Program-made: the position numbers and the translations under genes | Part shown: in pieces, positions 1-7,586 of the stretch | Layout: each line of letters begins with the position of its first letter | How positions within the stretch are numbered: the stretch's first letter is position 1 | Source: Sva-07 sp964549065 | GTDB lineage: Bacteria; Actinomycetota; Acidimicrobiia; Acidimicrobiales; Ilumatobacteraceae | Direction of reading: 5' to 3' | Assembly: GCA_964549065.1 (NCBI GenBank) | Contig: CAZJUC010000050.1 | Span: 1 to 17,710 of the forward strand | Length of the DNA: 17,710 nucleotides | Notes under the pieces: model-generated | The model's database searches: none | Seen by the model: the letters and a program-made list of their open reading frames with translations, nothing else | Told to the model about the DNA's origin: nothing

Positions 1-735
1 GCGGTGGTGCTGGTGCACGGCATCACCGAGTCGGCCGCGGCCTTCGATCCGATCACCGAACGCCTCGCGACCACCAATCAGGTCATCACCCTCGACCTTC
101 GAGGGCACGGGCAGTCCGGCCCGGCCGCCGACTACGGCTTGGAGGCGATGGCCGGCGACGTGGCTGCGGTCGTGAGCGCCGCAGGCGTGGAGCGGCCCCA
201 TCTGGTCGGCCACTCCCTCGGTGGCGCCGTGGTGACCGCCGTCGGCTCGATGCTGGAGGTCGCGAGCGTGGTCGACATCGACCAGTCACTGCAGCTCGAC
301 GGGTTCAAGGCCCAGCTCGCCCCGGCCGAGCCGATGCTGCGCGATCCCGAACAGTTCACGCTCGTGGTCGACGCGATGTTCGAGACGATGGCCGGCGAGT
401 TGCTCGCGTCCGACGAACGCGCCCGGCTCGATGCGCTGCGGCGCGCCGACCACCAGGTCGTGCTCGGGACATGGGAGATGCTGCTGACCGAACCGGTCGA
501 GGCGATCGCCGCCACGGTCGACGCCGCGCTGGCGGGCTACGCCGGACGCGACGTCCGGTATCTCGCCATCTTCGGCATCGATCCCGGCGACGGCTACGCC
601 GACTGGTTGGCCGAGCGCATCCCGAACTCGTCGGTCGAGTACTGGGCCGACGGTTCCACCGGATTCGGGCACTACCCCCACCTGGTCGCCCCCGACCGCT
701 TCGTCGCCCGGCTGCGGGACTTCTGGAGCGCCTGA
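1..735 (+). CDS. alpha/beta hydrolase, 5'-truncated by the window edge
   Basis: This is the C-terminal part of an alpha/beta-hydrolase-fold enzyme; the frame is open to base 1, so the true start lies outside the window. The sequence opens with the VLVHGITES strand and oxyanion-hole segment. It continues with DLRGHGQSG and the nucleophile elbow GHSLGG (Ser codon 214-216). An acid candidate lies in the FGIDPGD segment, and a late GHYPHL supplies the catalytic His. The triad order Ser-Asp-His is therefore complete. Family members include esterases, lactonases and haloperoxidase-like hydrolases, and nothing here fixes the substrate. The gene converges on the flavodoxin-like gene, with a tandem repeat and hairpin between them. 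The fold is certain; the reaction is unknown. Confidence 0.9.
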   Translation, partial: AVVLVHGITESAAAFDPITERLATTNQVITLDLRGHGQSGPAADYGLEAMAGDVAAVVSAAGVERPHLVGHSLGGAVVTAVGSMLEVASVVDIDQSLQLDGFKAQLAPAEPMLRDPEQFTLVVDAMFETMAGELLASDERARLDALRRADHQVVLGTWEMLLTEPVEAIAATVDAALAGYAGRDVRYLAIFGIDPGDGYADWLAERIPNSSVEYWADGSTGFGHYPHLVAPDRFVARLRDFWSA

Positions 736-750
736 CCGGTCTCGCCCCCC

Positions 751-806
751 ACCGCACGATCTGCGCCCCCTCCGTCCCACCGCACGATCTGCGCCCCCTC
801 CGTCCC
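751..806. repeat. two perfect tandem copies of a 28-bp unit
   Basis: Bases 751-778 and 779-806 are identical 28-mers beginning ACCGCACGATCTGCGCC. The array lies just after the alpha/beta hydrolase stop codon. The second copy provides the left arm of the hairpin annotated at 787-833; the first copy could pair with the same right arm, so alternative hairpins are possible. Confidence 0.9.
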
Positions 807-833
807 GGATGCCGGGATCCACGGGGCGCAGAT
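787..833. terminator. nested hairpin between convergent genes
   Basis: ATCTGCGCCCC (787-797) pairs perfectly with GGGGCGCAGAT (823-833). Inside the loop, TCCCGG (803-808) pairs with CCGGGA (812-817), giving a stacked double hairpin. It lies between the ends of two convergent genes (735 and 868). That position suits a bidirectional terminator, although no U-tract is present on either side. The structure is seen in the sequence; the terminator role is inferred. Confidence 0.55.
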
Positions 834-867
834 GGCGTGGCCGGCACGCGGCTGGGACGACCGGGGG

Positions 868-1587
868 TCACCAGGCGTCGGGGTCCTGGTCGGCGGCGTT
901 GGTGACCTCACGCCAGTCGGCGCCGACATTGCCACCGATCGGGAAGCCGCCACGCTCGCGCAGCATCCGAGCGGTGTGCATCAGGTTCCAGGACATGATC
1001 GTGGCGTTCTTGTTCGTGAAGTCGCTGTCGTATCCGGCCGGAGTGTCCGAACCCTCGACGGCGTCGCCGTAACTGGCGCCGGGTCCGATCTCGCCGAGCC
1101 ATCCACAGTCGGCCTGCGGTGGAATCGTGTAGCCGATGTGCGACAGGGCGTACAGCACCTGCGACGACACGGCCTTCACGCCGTCCTCGTTCCCGGTCAC
1201 CACGCAGCCGCCGGCTCTGCCGTAGTACAGGTACTGTCCGGCGTCGTTGGTGTTGCCGCTGTAGGCATAGAGCCGCTCGATCACGAGTGAGGCCACGCTG
1301 GCGGGGGCGCCGAGCCAGATCGGGGTGCCGATCACGAGGATGTCGGCGGCCATCACCTTGGCGTGGATCGCGGGCCAGTCATCGCGTTCGTCACCGATCG
1401 TGGTGGTGTCCTCGACCATCCCGAACCCGATGCGATGGTCGAGCACGTGGAGCAGCTCGACGTCGACCCCCTCGGTGTGCATGATCCCCGCCACCCGAGA
1501 CAGCAGTCGACGGGTGTGCGACGCCGTTGCCTCGTGGGTGAGCGAGCAGTTGAGGAGCAGCGCGGACAGTCCGTCGAATCGAGCCAT
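868..1587 (-). CDS. flavodoxin-like NAD(P)H-dependent FMN oxidoreductase
   Basis: This 239-residue protein has the flavodoxin-like fold of FMN reductases. An N-terminal beta strand is followed by a phosphate-binding loop (NCSLT, residues 13-17). ADILVIGTPIWLGAP (81-95) is the classic second FMN loop, equivalent to GSPIYWG in flavodoxin_2/FMN_red proteins. GGCVVTGNEDG (126-136) forms the third FMN-contacting loop. The ATG at 1587 is chosen because the recognisable fold begins immediately after it, while the longer open frame upstream runs through the preceding gene out of frame. It is the third gene of a right-to-left cluster, 26 bp after the crotonase gene. It probably reduces flavin or quinone-like substrates in the cytoplasm; the substrate is not determinable. 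Confidence 0.85.
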   Translation of the reverse strand: MARFDGLSALLLNCSLTHEATASHTRRLLSRVAGIMHTEGVDVELLHVLDHRIGFGMVEDTTTIGDERDDWPAIHAKVMAADILVIGTPIWLGAPASVASLVIERLYAYSGNTNDAGQYLYYGRAGGCVVTGNEDGVKAVSSQVLYALSHIGYTIPPQADCGWLGEIGPGASYGDAVEGSDTPAGYDSDFTNKNATIMSWNLMHTARMLRERGGFPIGGNVGADWREVTNAADQDPDAW

Positions 1588-1613
1588 GCCCGACCGTACC
1601 GCGCACCTCGACG

Positions 1614-2435
1614 TCAGACGTCGGCGAACACCGCCGGTCGCTTCTCGAAGCCGGCCATCACCGCTTCGACCTGGTTGGGGGAGCCGACCTGGGCGCCGAT
1701 CACGGCCCGCTCGGCGGCGAACTGATCGGCGGCGCCATCGCCTGCCATCCGGTTGAACAGAGCCTTCGAGCCCTGCACAGCACCCGGGCTCATCGAGGAG
1801 ATCTCGCGGGCGAGCGCCATCGCGTCGTCCTTCGGGTTGTCGCTGAGGCGGGTCGCCAGACCCATCTCGGCCGCCTCGGTGCCGGAGAACACCCGAGCGG
1901 TGAAGGTGAGCTCCTTGGCGATGTCGGGACGCACCAGCTTCGACAGCACGAAGGTTCCGGTCATGTCCGGCACCAGACCCCAGTAGACCTCGCGCACCGA
2001 CATCTTGGTGTCGGGGTGCACGATGCGGATGTCGGCGCCGAGCGCGATCTGCAGACCCCCACCCAGCGCGTGACCGTGCACGGCGGCGATCACGGGAACC
2101 TGCAATTCCTGCCACACCCAACACACCTGCTGGCCGAGGTGGGTGATGCGATCGCCGTCCATCTGACCGGGGTTCCCGTCGTTGCGGTTCGCGGCGCTCG
2201 TTGCGTCGTCGCCACCGGCCATGACCTCGAACGTCGAGAAGTCGAGGCCCGCACAGAACGAGGCGCCGTCGCCCGACAGCACCACGGCGCGCACGCCGGG
2301 TTCCGACTTGAGTCGCTCGCCGGCCTCGGCGATCGCCGTGAACATCGCGTTGTCGAGCGCGTTGCGCTTGTCGGCACGATTGAAGACCACGTCGGCGACG
2401 CCGTCGGTGATGGAGATGAGCACACGGTCGGCCAT
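1614..2435 (-). CDS. enoyl-CoA hydratase/isomerase (crotonase) family protein
   Basis: This 273-residue crotonase-fold protein acts on acyl-CoA thioesters. Diagnostic segments are NRADKRNAL (19-27), the first oxyanion-hole loop SFCAGLD (59-65), and the second, GHALGGG (121-127), followed by a typical ALGADIRI helix. Glu149 in REVYWGL matches the second catalytic Glu of enoyl-CoA hydratase (rat Glu164). The first catalytic Glu (rat Glu144) is replaced by Gln129 in GGGLQIAL, so simple hydratase activity is doubtful and an isomerase or another crotonase reaction is possible. The start is the ATG at 2435, where homology begins; no clear Shine-Dalgarno is visible. It lies between the hydroxyacid dehydrogenase and the FMN oxidoreductase, probably co-transcribed in a small catabolic unit. 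Confidence 0.9.
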   Translation of the reverse strand: MADRVLISITDGVADVVFNRADKRNALDNAMFTAIAEAGERLKSEPGVRAVVLSGDGASFCAGLDFSTFEVMAGGDDATSAANRNDGNPGQMDGDRITHLGQQVCWVWQELQVPVIAAVHGHALGGGLQIALGADIRIVHPDTKMSVREVYWGLVPDMTGTFVLSKLVRPDIAKELTFTARVFSGTEAAEMGLATRLSDNPKDDAMALAREISSMSPGAVQGSKALFNRMAGDGAADQFAAERAVIGAQVGSPNQVEAVMAGFEKRPAVFADV

Positions 2436-2508
2436 GGGTGAGAGTCTCGCATCCGACCGACATGAGCGACGAACGGACGTGAGCGGGCCGTCGACCAGGC
2501 GCTCGCCG

Positions 2509-3720
2509 TCAGTGCTTGCGCCGCACGAGCGAGCGGTCGATCTCAGCGATCGTCCGCACCCCGTTGAGCGCCATCGTGCGTTCCAGGCCCTCGCGCATGA
2601 ACGACAACAGCTGATCGACACCACGTTCGCCGGCCGCACCGAGGGCATACAGGTACGGGCGGCCCATCGACACCGCATCGGCACCGAGGGCGAGCGCCTT
2701 GAAGATGTCGCTCCCCCGCCGCACACCGCCGTCGCAGATGACCGTGGCGCCATCGCCGATCTCGTCACGCACCGGCTCGACGAGGTCGATCGGCGCCGGC
2801 GCATCGTCGAGTTGGCGACCGCCGTGATTCGACAGGCCGATGCCCTCGACGCCCATCGCAACTGCTTGTTTGGCATCGGCGACGGTCTGGACGCCCTTGA
2901 GCACGATCGGGCCGTCCCAGACGCTGCGCAACCAGTCGACGTCGTCCCACGACAGCGACGGGTCGAACTGGCGGGCCATGTGCTCGGCCAGCGTGACGGC
3001 ACTGCTGCCGTCCTCGTCACTCAACCCGACGACGTTCGCGAAGGTGATCGGTTCGCTCCGCAGGAAATCCCAGGTCCACGCCGGGTGGATCGCTCCGTCG
3101 ATGATCGTCCCCGGGCCGATCTTCGGCGGCAGCGTCATGCCGCGGCGAACATCGCGTTCGCGGCGGCCGAGCACCGCTGTGTCGACGGTGAGCCACACCG
3201 CGGTGTACCCGGCGGCCTTCGAACGATCGAGCAGCTCCCTGACCAGGCCGCGATCGCGCCAGGTGTACACCTGGAACCACTTGTCGCCGTCGCTGACGGC
3301 AGCGACCTCTTCGATCGAGCGCGTGCCCATCGTCGACAGCGACCAGGGAATCCCGGCGCGAGCAGCCGCTCGAGCGACCGCGAGTTCACCTTGGGAGTGC
3401 GCGATCCGGGTGAAACCGGTCGGCGCGAGGACCAGCGGCATCCCACAGGCACGACCGAGGATCGTGGTCGAGGTGTCGAGCCGGCTGACGTCTCGGAGGA
3501 TCCGCGGTTGGAACTCGTAGTGCCCGAAGGCGTGGACGTTGCGGGCCAACGATCGTTCGTCGTCGGCCCCACCGTCGATGTAGTCGAAGACACCGTGCGG
3601 AAGCCGCCGCTTGGCGATCCGCCGGAAGTCGTCGACCGACGCCGACGCCCTCAGCCGTCGCTCGGTCGGGCTCAGTGTGATCCGATCGAACTGCACCACC
3701 GAACGGAAGGTGTTGATCAT
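2509..3720 (-). CDS. FMN-dependent 2-hydroxyacid dehydrogenase/oxidase (LldD/glycolate-oxidase family)
   Basis: This 403-residue TIM-barrel flavoenzyme oxidises L-2-hydroxyacids such as lactate or glycolate to 2-oxoacids. The full catalytic set of the glycolate oxidase / flavocytochrome b2 family is present: Tyr48 (FDYIDGG), Tyr152 (QVYTW), Asp180 and Arg187 (TVDTAVLGRR), Lys275 (VLKGV), and His299 with Arg302 (SNHGGRQ). The phosphate-binding DGGVRRGSD (330-338) and GRPYLYAL (353-360) segments follow. The ATG at 3720 is preferred: an upstream in-frame GTG at 3798 would encode 26 extra residues partly out of the palindromic repeat. The electron acceptor (O2, quinone or cytochrome) cannot be told from sequence. 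It is the first gene of the right-to-left cluster and lies downstream of the GntR gene on the same strand. Confidence 0.92.
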   Translation of the reverse strand: MINTFRSVVQFDRITLSPTERRLRASASVDDFRRIAKRRLPHGVFDYIDGGADDERSLARNVHAFGHYEFQPRILRDVSRLDTSTTILGRACGMPLVLAPTGFTRIAHSQGELAVARAAARAGIPWSLSTMGTRSIEEVAAVSDGDKWFQVYTWRDRGLVRELLDRSKAAGYTAVWLTVDTAVLGRRERDVRRGMTLPPKIGPGTIIDGAIHPAWTWDFLRSEPITFANVVGLSDEDGSSAVTLAEHMARQFDPSLSWDDVDWLRSVWDGPIVLKGVQTVADAKQAVAMGVEGIGLSNHGGRQLDDAPAPIDLVEPVRDEIGDGATVICDGGVRRGSDIFKALALGADAVSMGRPYLYALGAAGERGVDQLLSFMREGLERTMALNGVRTIAEIDRSLVRRKH

Positions 3721-3771
3721 CCCCACACACCCGATCGTAGAAGGTCGGCACGGCGCTGACCCATGTCGTCC

Positions 3772-3808
3772 GATGTAACGATTGGTGTCAGACACCAATC
3801 GTTACATC
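3772..3808. repeat. 37-bp perfect palindrome, copy 1
   Basis: The left arm GATGTAACGATTGGTGTC (3772-3789), a central A (3790) and the exact reverse complement (3791-3808) make a flawless palindrome with 18-bp arms. It lies between the GntR gene and the 2-hydroxyacid dehydrogenase gene. The GntR stop codon TGA (3809-3807 on the minus strand) runs into it. The same element recurs at 6882 and 7587. A terminator or REP-like role is inferred; no U-tract follows. Confidence 0.95.
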
Positions 3809-4532
3809 AATCCACGATACGTAGGCCGCTCGGGGTCATCGACGGTTCGGCTTGCGGCAGGTCGACGACGAACTCGGTGCGGTGCGCCGGGAAGAGATGC
3901 TCACTCACGAGGACCGCACGGCCGTCGGAGTCGGTGGTGATGCGCTGGCAACGCAGCACCGGTGAACCTGCCGGAACCCCGAGCAGGCGAGCGTCGGCGT
4001 CGTCGGCCAGGTCGGCACCGATCGTCTGGGTGGCACCGCGCAGTTCGACGTCGAGCAACTCGTAGAACGGGCGGCGCTCGACGTCCTTGCGCGAGAGGTG
4101 CGCGCCGAGCTCGGCGGGACACCACACCGTCACCACGGCGAACGGCTCGCCATCGGCGAGGTTGACGCGCTTGACCCGCAGCACCTGATCGACGCCCAGT
4201 ACGCGTTCGACACGCTCCGGCGCCGACTCGTAGGCGAACTCCTCGATCTTGCGTTCCGACAGCTTGCCGACCCCCTCGACGTGGGACTCGATGGTGGCCA
4301 ACGACTCGAGGCTCTGCGGAACGGGCTCGGTGGCCACGAACCAGCCGAACCCCTGGCGCGCGGCGATCAGGCCATCTTCGCGGACCAGTTCGAGCGCCCG
4401 ACGGATCGTGACTCGGGACGCCCCGAACTCTGTGGACATCTCCGATTCGGAGGGAAGCACCGATCCGGCCGCGGAGGCTCGGGCGCGCTCGCGCAACTCG
4501 TCGGCGATCTCCTGGTAGCGGATCTGTCGCAC
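3807..4532 (-). CDS. GntR-family transcriptional regulator with UTRA ligand domain (HutC subfamily)
   Basis: This 241-residue DNA-binding protein has an N-terminal winged helix (1-69; recognition region LPSESEMSTEFGASRVTIRRAL around 27-48, wing GFGWFVA) and a C-terminal UTRA effector domain (about 85-230; YELLDVELRGA, PAGSPVLRCQRI, SEHLFPAHRTEF). The start is GTG at 4532, supported by a Shine-Dalgarno AGGAG (plus-strand CTCCT, 4538-4542) five bases upstream of it. It is divergent from the aconitase gene across 61 bp, so autoregulation or control of aconitase is plausible. The downstream hydroxyacid dehydrogenase is another possible target. Known lactate regulators of the GntR family (LldR) carry an FCD domain rather than UTRA, so an LldR assignment is not supported. 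The effector is unknown. Confidence 0.92.
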   Translation of the reverse strand: MRQIRYQEIADELRERARASAAGSVLPSESEMSTEFGASRVTIRRALELVREDGLIAARQGFGWFVATEPVPQSLESLATIESHVEGVGKLSERKIEEFAYESAPERVERVLGVDQVLRVKRVNLADGEPFAVVTVWCPAELGAHLSRKDVERRPFYELLDVELRGATQTIGADLADDADARLLGVPAGSPVLRCQRITTDSDGRAVLVSEHLFPAHRTEFVVDLPQAEPSMTPSGLRIVD

Positions 4533-4537
4533 GGTTT

Positions 4538-4542
4538 CTCCT
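4538..4542 (-). promoter_or_regulatory. ribosome binding site of the GntR gene
   Basis: AGGAG on the minus strand lies five bases before the GTG at 4532. It decides the start, because no ATG occurs at the beginning of the winged-helix domain. Confidence 0.7.
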
Positions 4543-4558
4543 GTCGCCGTCGCGCTGG

Positions 4559-4588
4559 TTGCACGACCGGCAACTTGTATTATAGTTG
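4559..4588 (+). promoter_or_regulatory. probable aconitase promoter and possible operator
   Basis: TTGCAC (4559-4564) and TATAGT (4581-4586) are separated by 16 bp and resemble sigma-70/SigA -35 and -10 boxes. The -10 ends seven bases before the aconitase ATG, which places transcription start at or next to the A of the ATG. No Shine-Dalgarno precedes that ATG. An imperfect inverted repeat CAACT (4571-4575) / AGTTG (4584-4588) overlaps the -10 and could be a GntR operator. The region is unusually AT-rich for the window. This is inference from motif match and spacing. Confidence 0.5.
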
Positions 4589-4593
4589 TCTAC

Positions 4594-6882
4594 ATGACCG
4601 ATGCGAGCCAGGACCCCAGCCAGAACGGCGCCACCACCCCCATCGAACTCGTCGAAGGCGTGTACGCGAGCCTCCCCGAGCGGGTGGCTGCGGGCCGGAA
4701 GCGGCTCGGTCGCCCCCTCACGCTCACCGAGAAGATCCTGATCAACCACCTCGCGGAGCCGAACGCCGACATCGAACGCGGCGTCACCTACAACGACTTC
4801 CATCCCGACCGCGTCGCCATGCAGGACGCGACCGCCCAGATGGCACTGTTGCAGTTCATGACCGCCGGACTTCCCGAGGCGGCCGTGCCGTCGACCGTGC
4901 ACTGTGACCACCTGATCCAGGCGAAGGTCGGCGCGAACATCGACCTCGGCGTGGCGATCGACACCAACAAGGAGGTCTACGACTTCCTGCGCTCGGTGTC
5001 GGCAAAGTACGGCATCGGCTTCTGGGGCCCGGGCTCGGGCATCATCCACCAGGTCGTCCTCGAGAACTACGCCTTCCCGGGCGGCATGATGATCGGCACC
5101 GACAGCCACACGCCCAACGCCGGCGGTCTCGGCATGATCGCCATCGGCGTCGGCGGCGCCGATGCGGTCGACGTGATGACGGGGTTCCCGTTCAACGTGC
5201 GCTGGCCCAAGGTGATCGGCGTGAAGCTCACCGGCACGCTCAGTGGCTGGTCGAGCCCGAAAGATGTCATCCTCGAAGTCGCCCGGGTGCTCACCGTCGA
5301 AGGCGGTACCGGGGCAATCGTCGAGTACTTCGGCCCCGGTGCCGATTCGATCTCGGCCACCGGCAAGGCCACCATCTGCAACATGGGCGCCGAAATCGGC
5401 GCCACCACGTCGCACTTCCCGTACGACCACAACATGGCGGTGTACCTCAAGGCAACAGGGCGCGAGGCGATCGCTGATGCCGCCGACAAGGTGGCTGACG
5501 ACCTGCGCGCCGACGATGGCGCGGAGTACGACCAGGTGATCGAGATCGACCTCGACGAGCTCAAGCCGTTGATCAACGGCCCGCACTCGCCCGACCGAGC
5601 GCACAAGGTCGGCGCCGACGGTGTCGGTGCAGCAGCCCGCGAGAACGACTGGCCGCTCGAGCCCTCGGCGTGTCTGATCGGCTCGTGCACCAACAGTTCG
5701 TACGAGGACATCACCCGTGTCGCGTCGATCGCCCGCCAGGCGGCTGCCGCCGGACTCACCGCCAAATGCGAATTGCTGATCACCCCCGGCTCCGAGCAGG
5801 TACGGGCCACCATCGAGCGTGACGGCCTCCTCGCCGATCTCGAGGCAATCGGTGCCACCGTGCTCGCCAACGCGTGCGGTCCGTGCATCGGCCAGTGGTC
5901 TCGTCCCGAGTCGATCACGGGCCGGCCGAACACGATCGTCAACTCCTTCAACCGCAACTTCCCGAAGCGCAACGACGGCTCGGCGAAGACGCTCAGCTTC
6001 GTCACCTCACCCGACACGGTGCTCGCCATCGCGCTGGCCGGCCGGCTCGACTTCGACCCGACCGTCGACACGATCACTGCCTCCGACGGCAGCTCGATCA
6101 CACTCGCCGAGCCGGTCGGCGAGGTGCTCCCCGACGCTGGCTACGACCCCGGCGAGAACACCTACACCGCTCCCCCTGCCGACGGGTCCGGCGTCGAGGT
6201 CGCAGTCTCGCCGACCAGCGACCGGCTCCAGCTTCTCGCTCCGTTCCTCGCCTGGGACGGCGAGGACTACCAGGGCCTGCCCGTGTTGATGAAGGCGCAG
6301 GGCAAGTGCACCACCGACCACATCTCCGCAGCCGGTCCGTGGCTCAAGTACCGCGGGCACCTCGAGAACATCTCGGGCAACCTGTTCGCCGGAGCGGTCA
6401 ACGCGTTCACCGGCGACGCCGGCACCGGCAAGGACATCACCGACGGCGAGACCCGTCCGTACCCCGAGATCGCCATGCGCTACCACGAGGCGGGGATCAA
6501 GTGGGTGGCGATCGGCGACCGCAACTACGGCGAAGGTTCGTCGCGCGAGCACGCAGCGATGGAGCCTCGCTTCCGCGGTGGACTCGTGATCCTTGCTCGC
6601 TCGTTCGCCCGCATCCACGAGACCAACGCGAAGAAGCAGGGGTTGCTTCCGCTCACGTTCGCCGACCCCGACACCTACGACCTCATCGAAGAGGACGACC
6701 GCATCAACGTCAGCGGTCTGCCTCCGGTCCCGGGCCAGAACGTGCAGTGTCAGATCGTGAAGCCCGATGGCACCACGATCGACTTCGAAGCGGTCCACAC
6801 CTTCAGCCCCGAGCAGGTCGAGTGGTTCGAGGCCGGCTCCGCGCTCAACATCGTGCGCCAGAAGGTCGCCGCCAACACCTGA
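4594..6882 (+). CDS. acn: aconitate hydratase, mitochondrial-type
   Basis: This 762-residue [4Fe-4S] enzyme interconverts citrate and isocitrate via cis-aconitate in the TCA cycle. Cluster ligands are Cys365 (GSCTNSSYED), Cys428 and Cys431 (CGPCIGQW). The active-site SSREHA loop in the swivel domain holds Ser649 and Arg651. Long stretches such as VAMQDATAQM, STVHCDHLI, GSGIIHQVVLENYA and IGTDSHTPN match mitochondrial aconitase. Length is about 760 residues, whereas the AcnA/IRP1-type enzymes usual in Actinobacteria have about 900. The ATG at 4594 is probably at or next to the mRNA 5' end. The TGA stop runs directly into a palindrome. The divergent GntR gene may regulate it. Confidence 0.97.
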   Translation: MTDASQDPSQNGATTPIELVEGVYASLPERVAAGRKRLGRPLTLTEKILINHLAEPNADIERGVTYNDFHPDRVAMQDATAQMALLQFMTAGLPEAAVPSTVHCDHLIQAKVGANIDLGVAIDTNKEVYDFLRSVSAKYGIGFWGPGSGIIHQVVLENYAFPGGMMIGTDSHTPNAGGLGMIAIGVGGADAVDVMTGFPFNVRWPKVIGVKLTGTLSGWSSPKDVILEVARVLTVEGGTGAIVEYFGPGADSISATGKATICNMGAEIGATTSHFPYDHNMAVYLKATGREAIADAADKVADDLRADDGAEYDQVIEIDLDELKPLINGPHSPDRAHKVGADGVGAAARENDWPLEPSACLIGSCTNSSYEDITRVASIARQAAAAGLTAKCELLITPGSEQVRATIERDGLLADLEAIGATVLANACGPCIGQWSRPESITGRPNTIVNSFNRNFPKRNDGSAKTLSFVTSPDTVLAIALAGRLDFDPTVDTITASDGSSITLAEPVGEVLPDAGYDPGENTYTAPPADGSGVEVAVSPTSDRLQLLAPFLAWDGEDYQGLPVLMKAQGKCTTDHISAAGPWLKYRGHLENISGNLFAGAVNAFTGDAGTGKDITDGETRPYPEIAMRYHEAGIKWVAIGDRNYGEGSSREHAAMEPRFRGGLVILARSFARIHETNAKKQGLLPLTFADPDTYDLIEEDDRINVSGLPPVPGQNVQCQIVKPDGTTIDFEAVHTFSPEQVEWFEAGSALNIVRQKVAANT

Positions 6883-6916
6883 TGTAACGATTGGTGTCAG
6901 ACACCAATCGTTACAT
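6882..6916. repeat. 35-bp perfect palindrome, copy 2
   Basis: The arm ATGTAACGATTGGTGTC (6882-6898), central A (6899) and exact reverse complement (6900-6916) form the same element as at 3772. The aconitase TGA (6880-6882) overlaps its first base. It lies 11 bp before the nitroreductase ATG, so it separates two co-oriented genes. Either termination after aconitase or mRNA 3'-end protection is possible. Confidence 0.95.
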
Positions 6917-6927
6917 ACGTTCCTCGC

Positions 6928-7584
6928 ATGGAGATCCGTGAGGCCATCCGCACCAACGGCACCGTTCGGGCGTTCACCGACGAACGGGTCGACGATGCCA
7001 CCGTGACGAGCATCCTCGACGATGCCCGATTCGCTCCGTCGGGCGGCAACCGTCAACCGTGGCGCGTCGCCGTGGTGAAGGAGGCGATGCTGCGGCGAGA
7101 GCTGGCCATGCTGATGCAGCCGGTGTGGGACGAGTACCTGGAGACCGCCGCGGCCGGCGGCAATCCGTTCAACGTCGTCGACTACGTGAAGCCCGACGAC
7201 ATCACCGCGAACAAGTCCAATGCGCTCCTGGAGAACATCGACACCATCCCGGTGGTGCTCGCGGTGGCCGCCGACCTGTCGAAGCTCGCGATGATGGACG
7301 CCGAGCTCGATCGGGCGCCCGTCACAGGGGGCGCGTCGATCTACCCGTTCTGCTGGAACCTGATGCTGTCTGCTCGCGCCCACGGCCTCGGCGGCGTCAT
7401 GACCACCTTCCTCAGCCGGGTCGAGCCGGCAGCTGCTCCGGCGCTCGGACTCCCCGACCACCATGCGCTCGTCACCACGATCTTCCTCGGTCATCCTGTC
7501 CACCAGCCGACCAGGCTGAAGCGAAATCCGGTCGAATCGTTCACCACCGTCGACCGCTTCGACGGACCGAGGTTCGGACCGTAG
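6928..7584 (+). CDS. nitroreductase-family FMN oxidoreductase
   Basis: This 218-residue protein carries nitroreductase hallmarks. The N-terminal RAFTDERV (14-21) is followed by the FMN-binding APSGGNRQPWR (36-46), where an Arg-Ser-x-Arg type segment normally sits. The C-terminal half has GGASIYPFCWNLMLSARAHGLGG, the dimer-interface and flavin-binding helix, and ends with the IFLGHPV strand. Such enzymes reduce nitroaromatics, quinones or specialised substrates using NAD(P)H. The ATG at 6928 is the only plausible start; no Shine-Dalgarno is evident. It follows aconitase by 45 bp with palindrome copy 2 between them, and converges on trpA across palindrome copy 3. The substrate is not inferable. 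Confidence 0.9.
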   Translation: MEIREAIRTNGTVRAFTDERVDDATVTSILDDARFAPSGGNRQPWRVAVVKEAMLRRELAMLMQPVWDEYLETAAAGGNPFNVVDYVKPDDITANKSNALLENIDTIPVVLAVAADLSKLAMMDAELDRAPVTGGASIYPFCWNLMLSARAHGLGGVMTTFLSRVEPAAAPALGLPDHHALVTTIFLGHPVHQPTRLKRNPVESFTTVDRFDGPRFGP

Positions 7585-7586
7585 CC

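Noticed and set aside
2182..3759. 525-codon open frame on the plus strand
   Set aside because: It is antisense to the hydroxyacid dehydrogenase and crotonase genes, has no family resemblance, and is a typical high-GC shadow frame.
3721..3798. N-terminal extension of the 2-hydroxyacid dehydrogenase from a GTG at 3798
   Set aside because: The extra 26 residues are partly translated palindrome and do not match the family; the ATG at 3720 fits better.
3901..5604. 567-codon open frame on the minus strand under aconitase and GntR
   Set aside because: It overlaps two well-supported genes in other frames, is rich in His/Arg/Asp/Val, and shows no recognisable domain.
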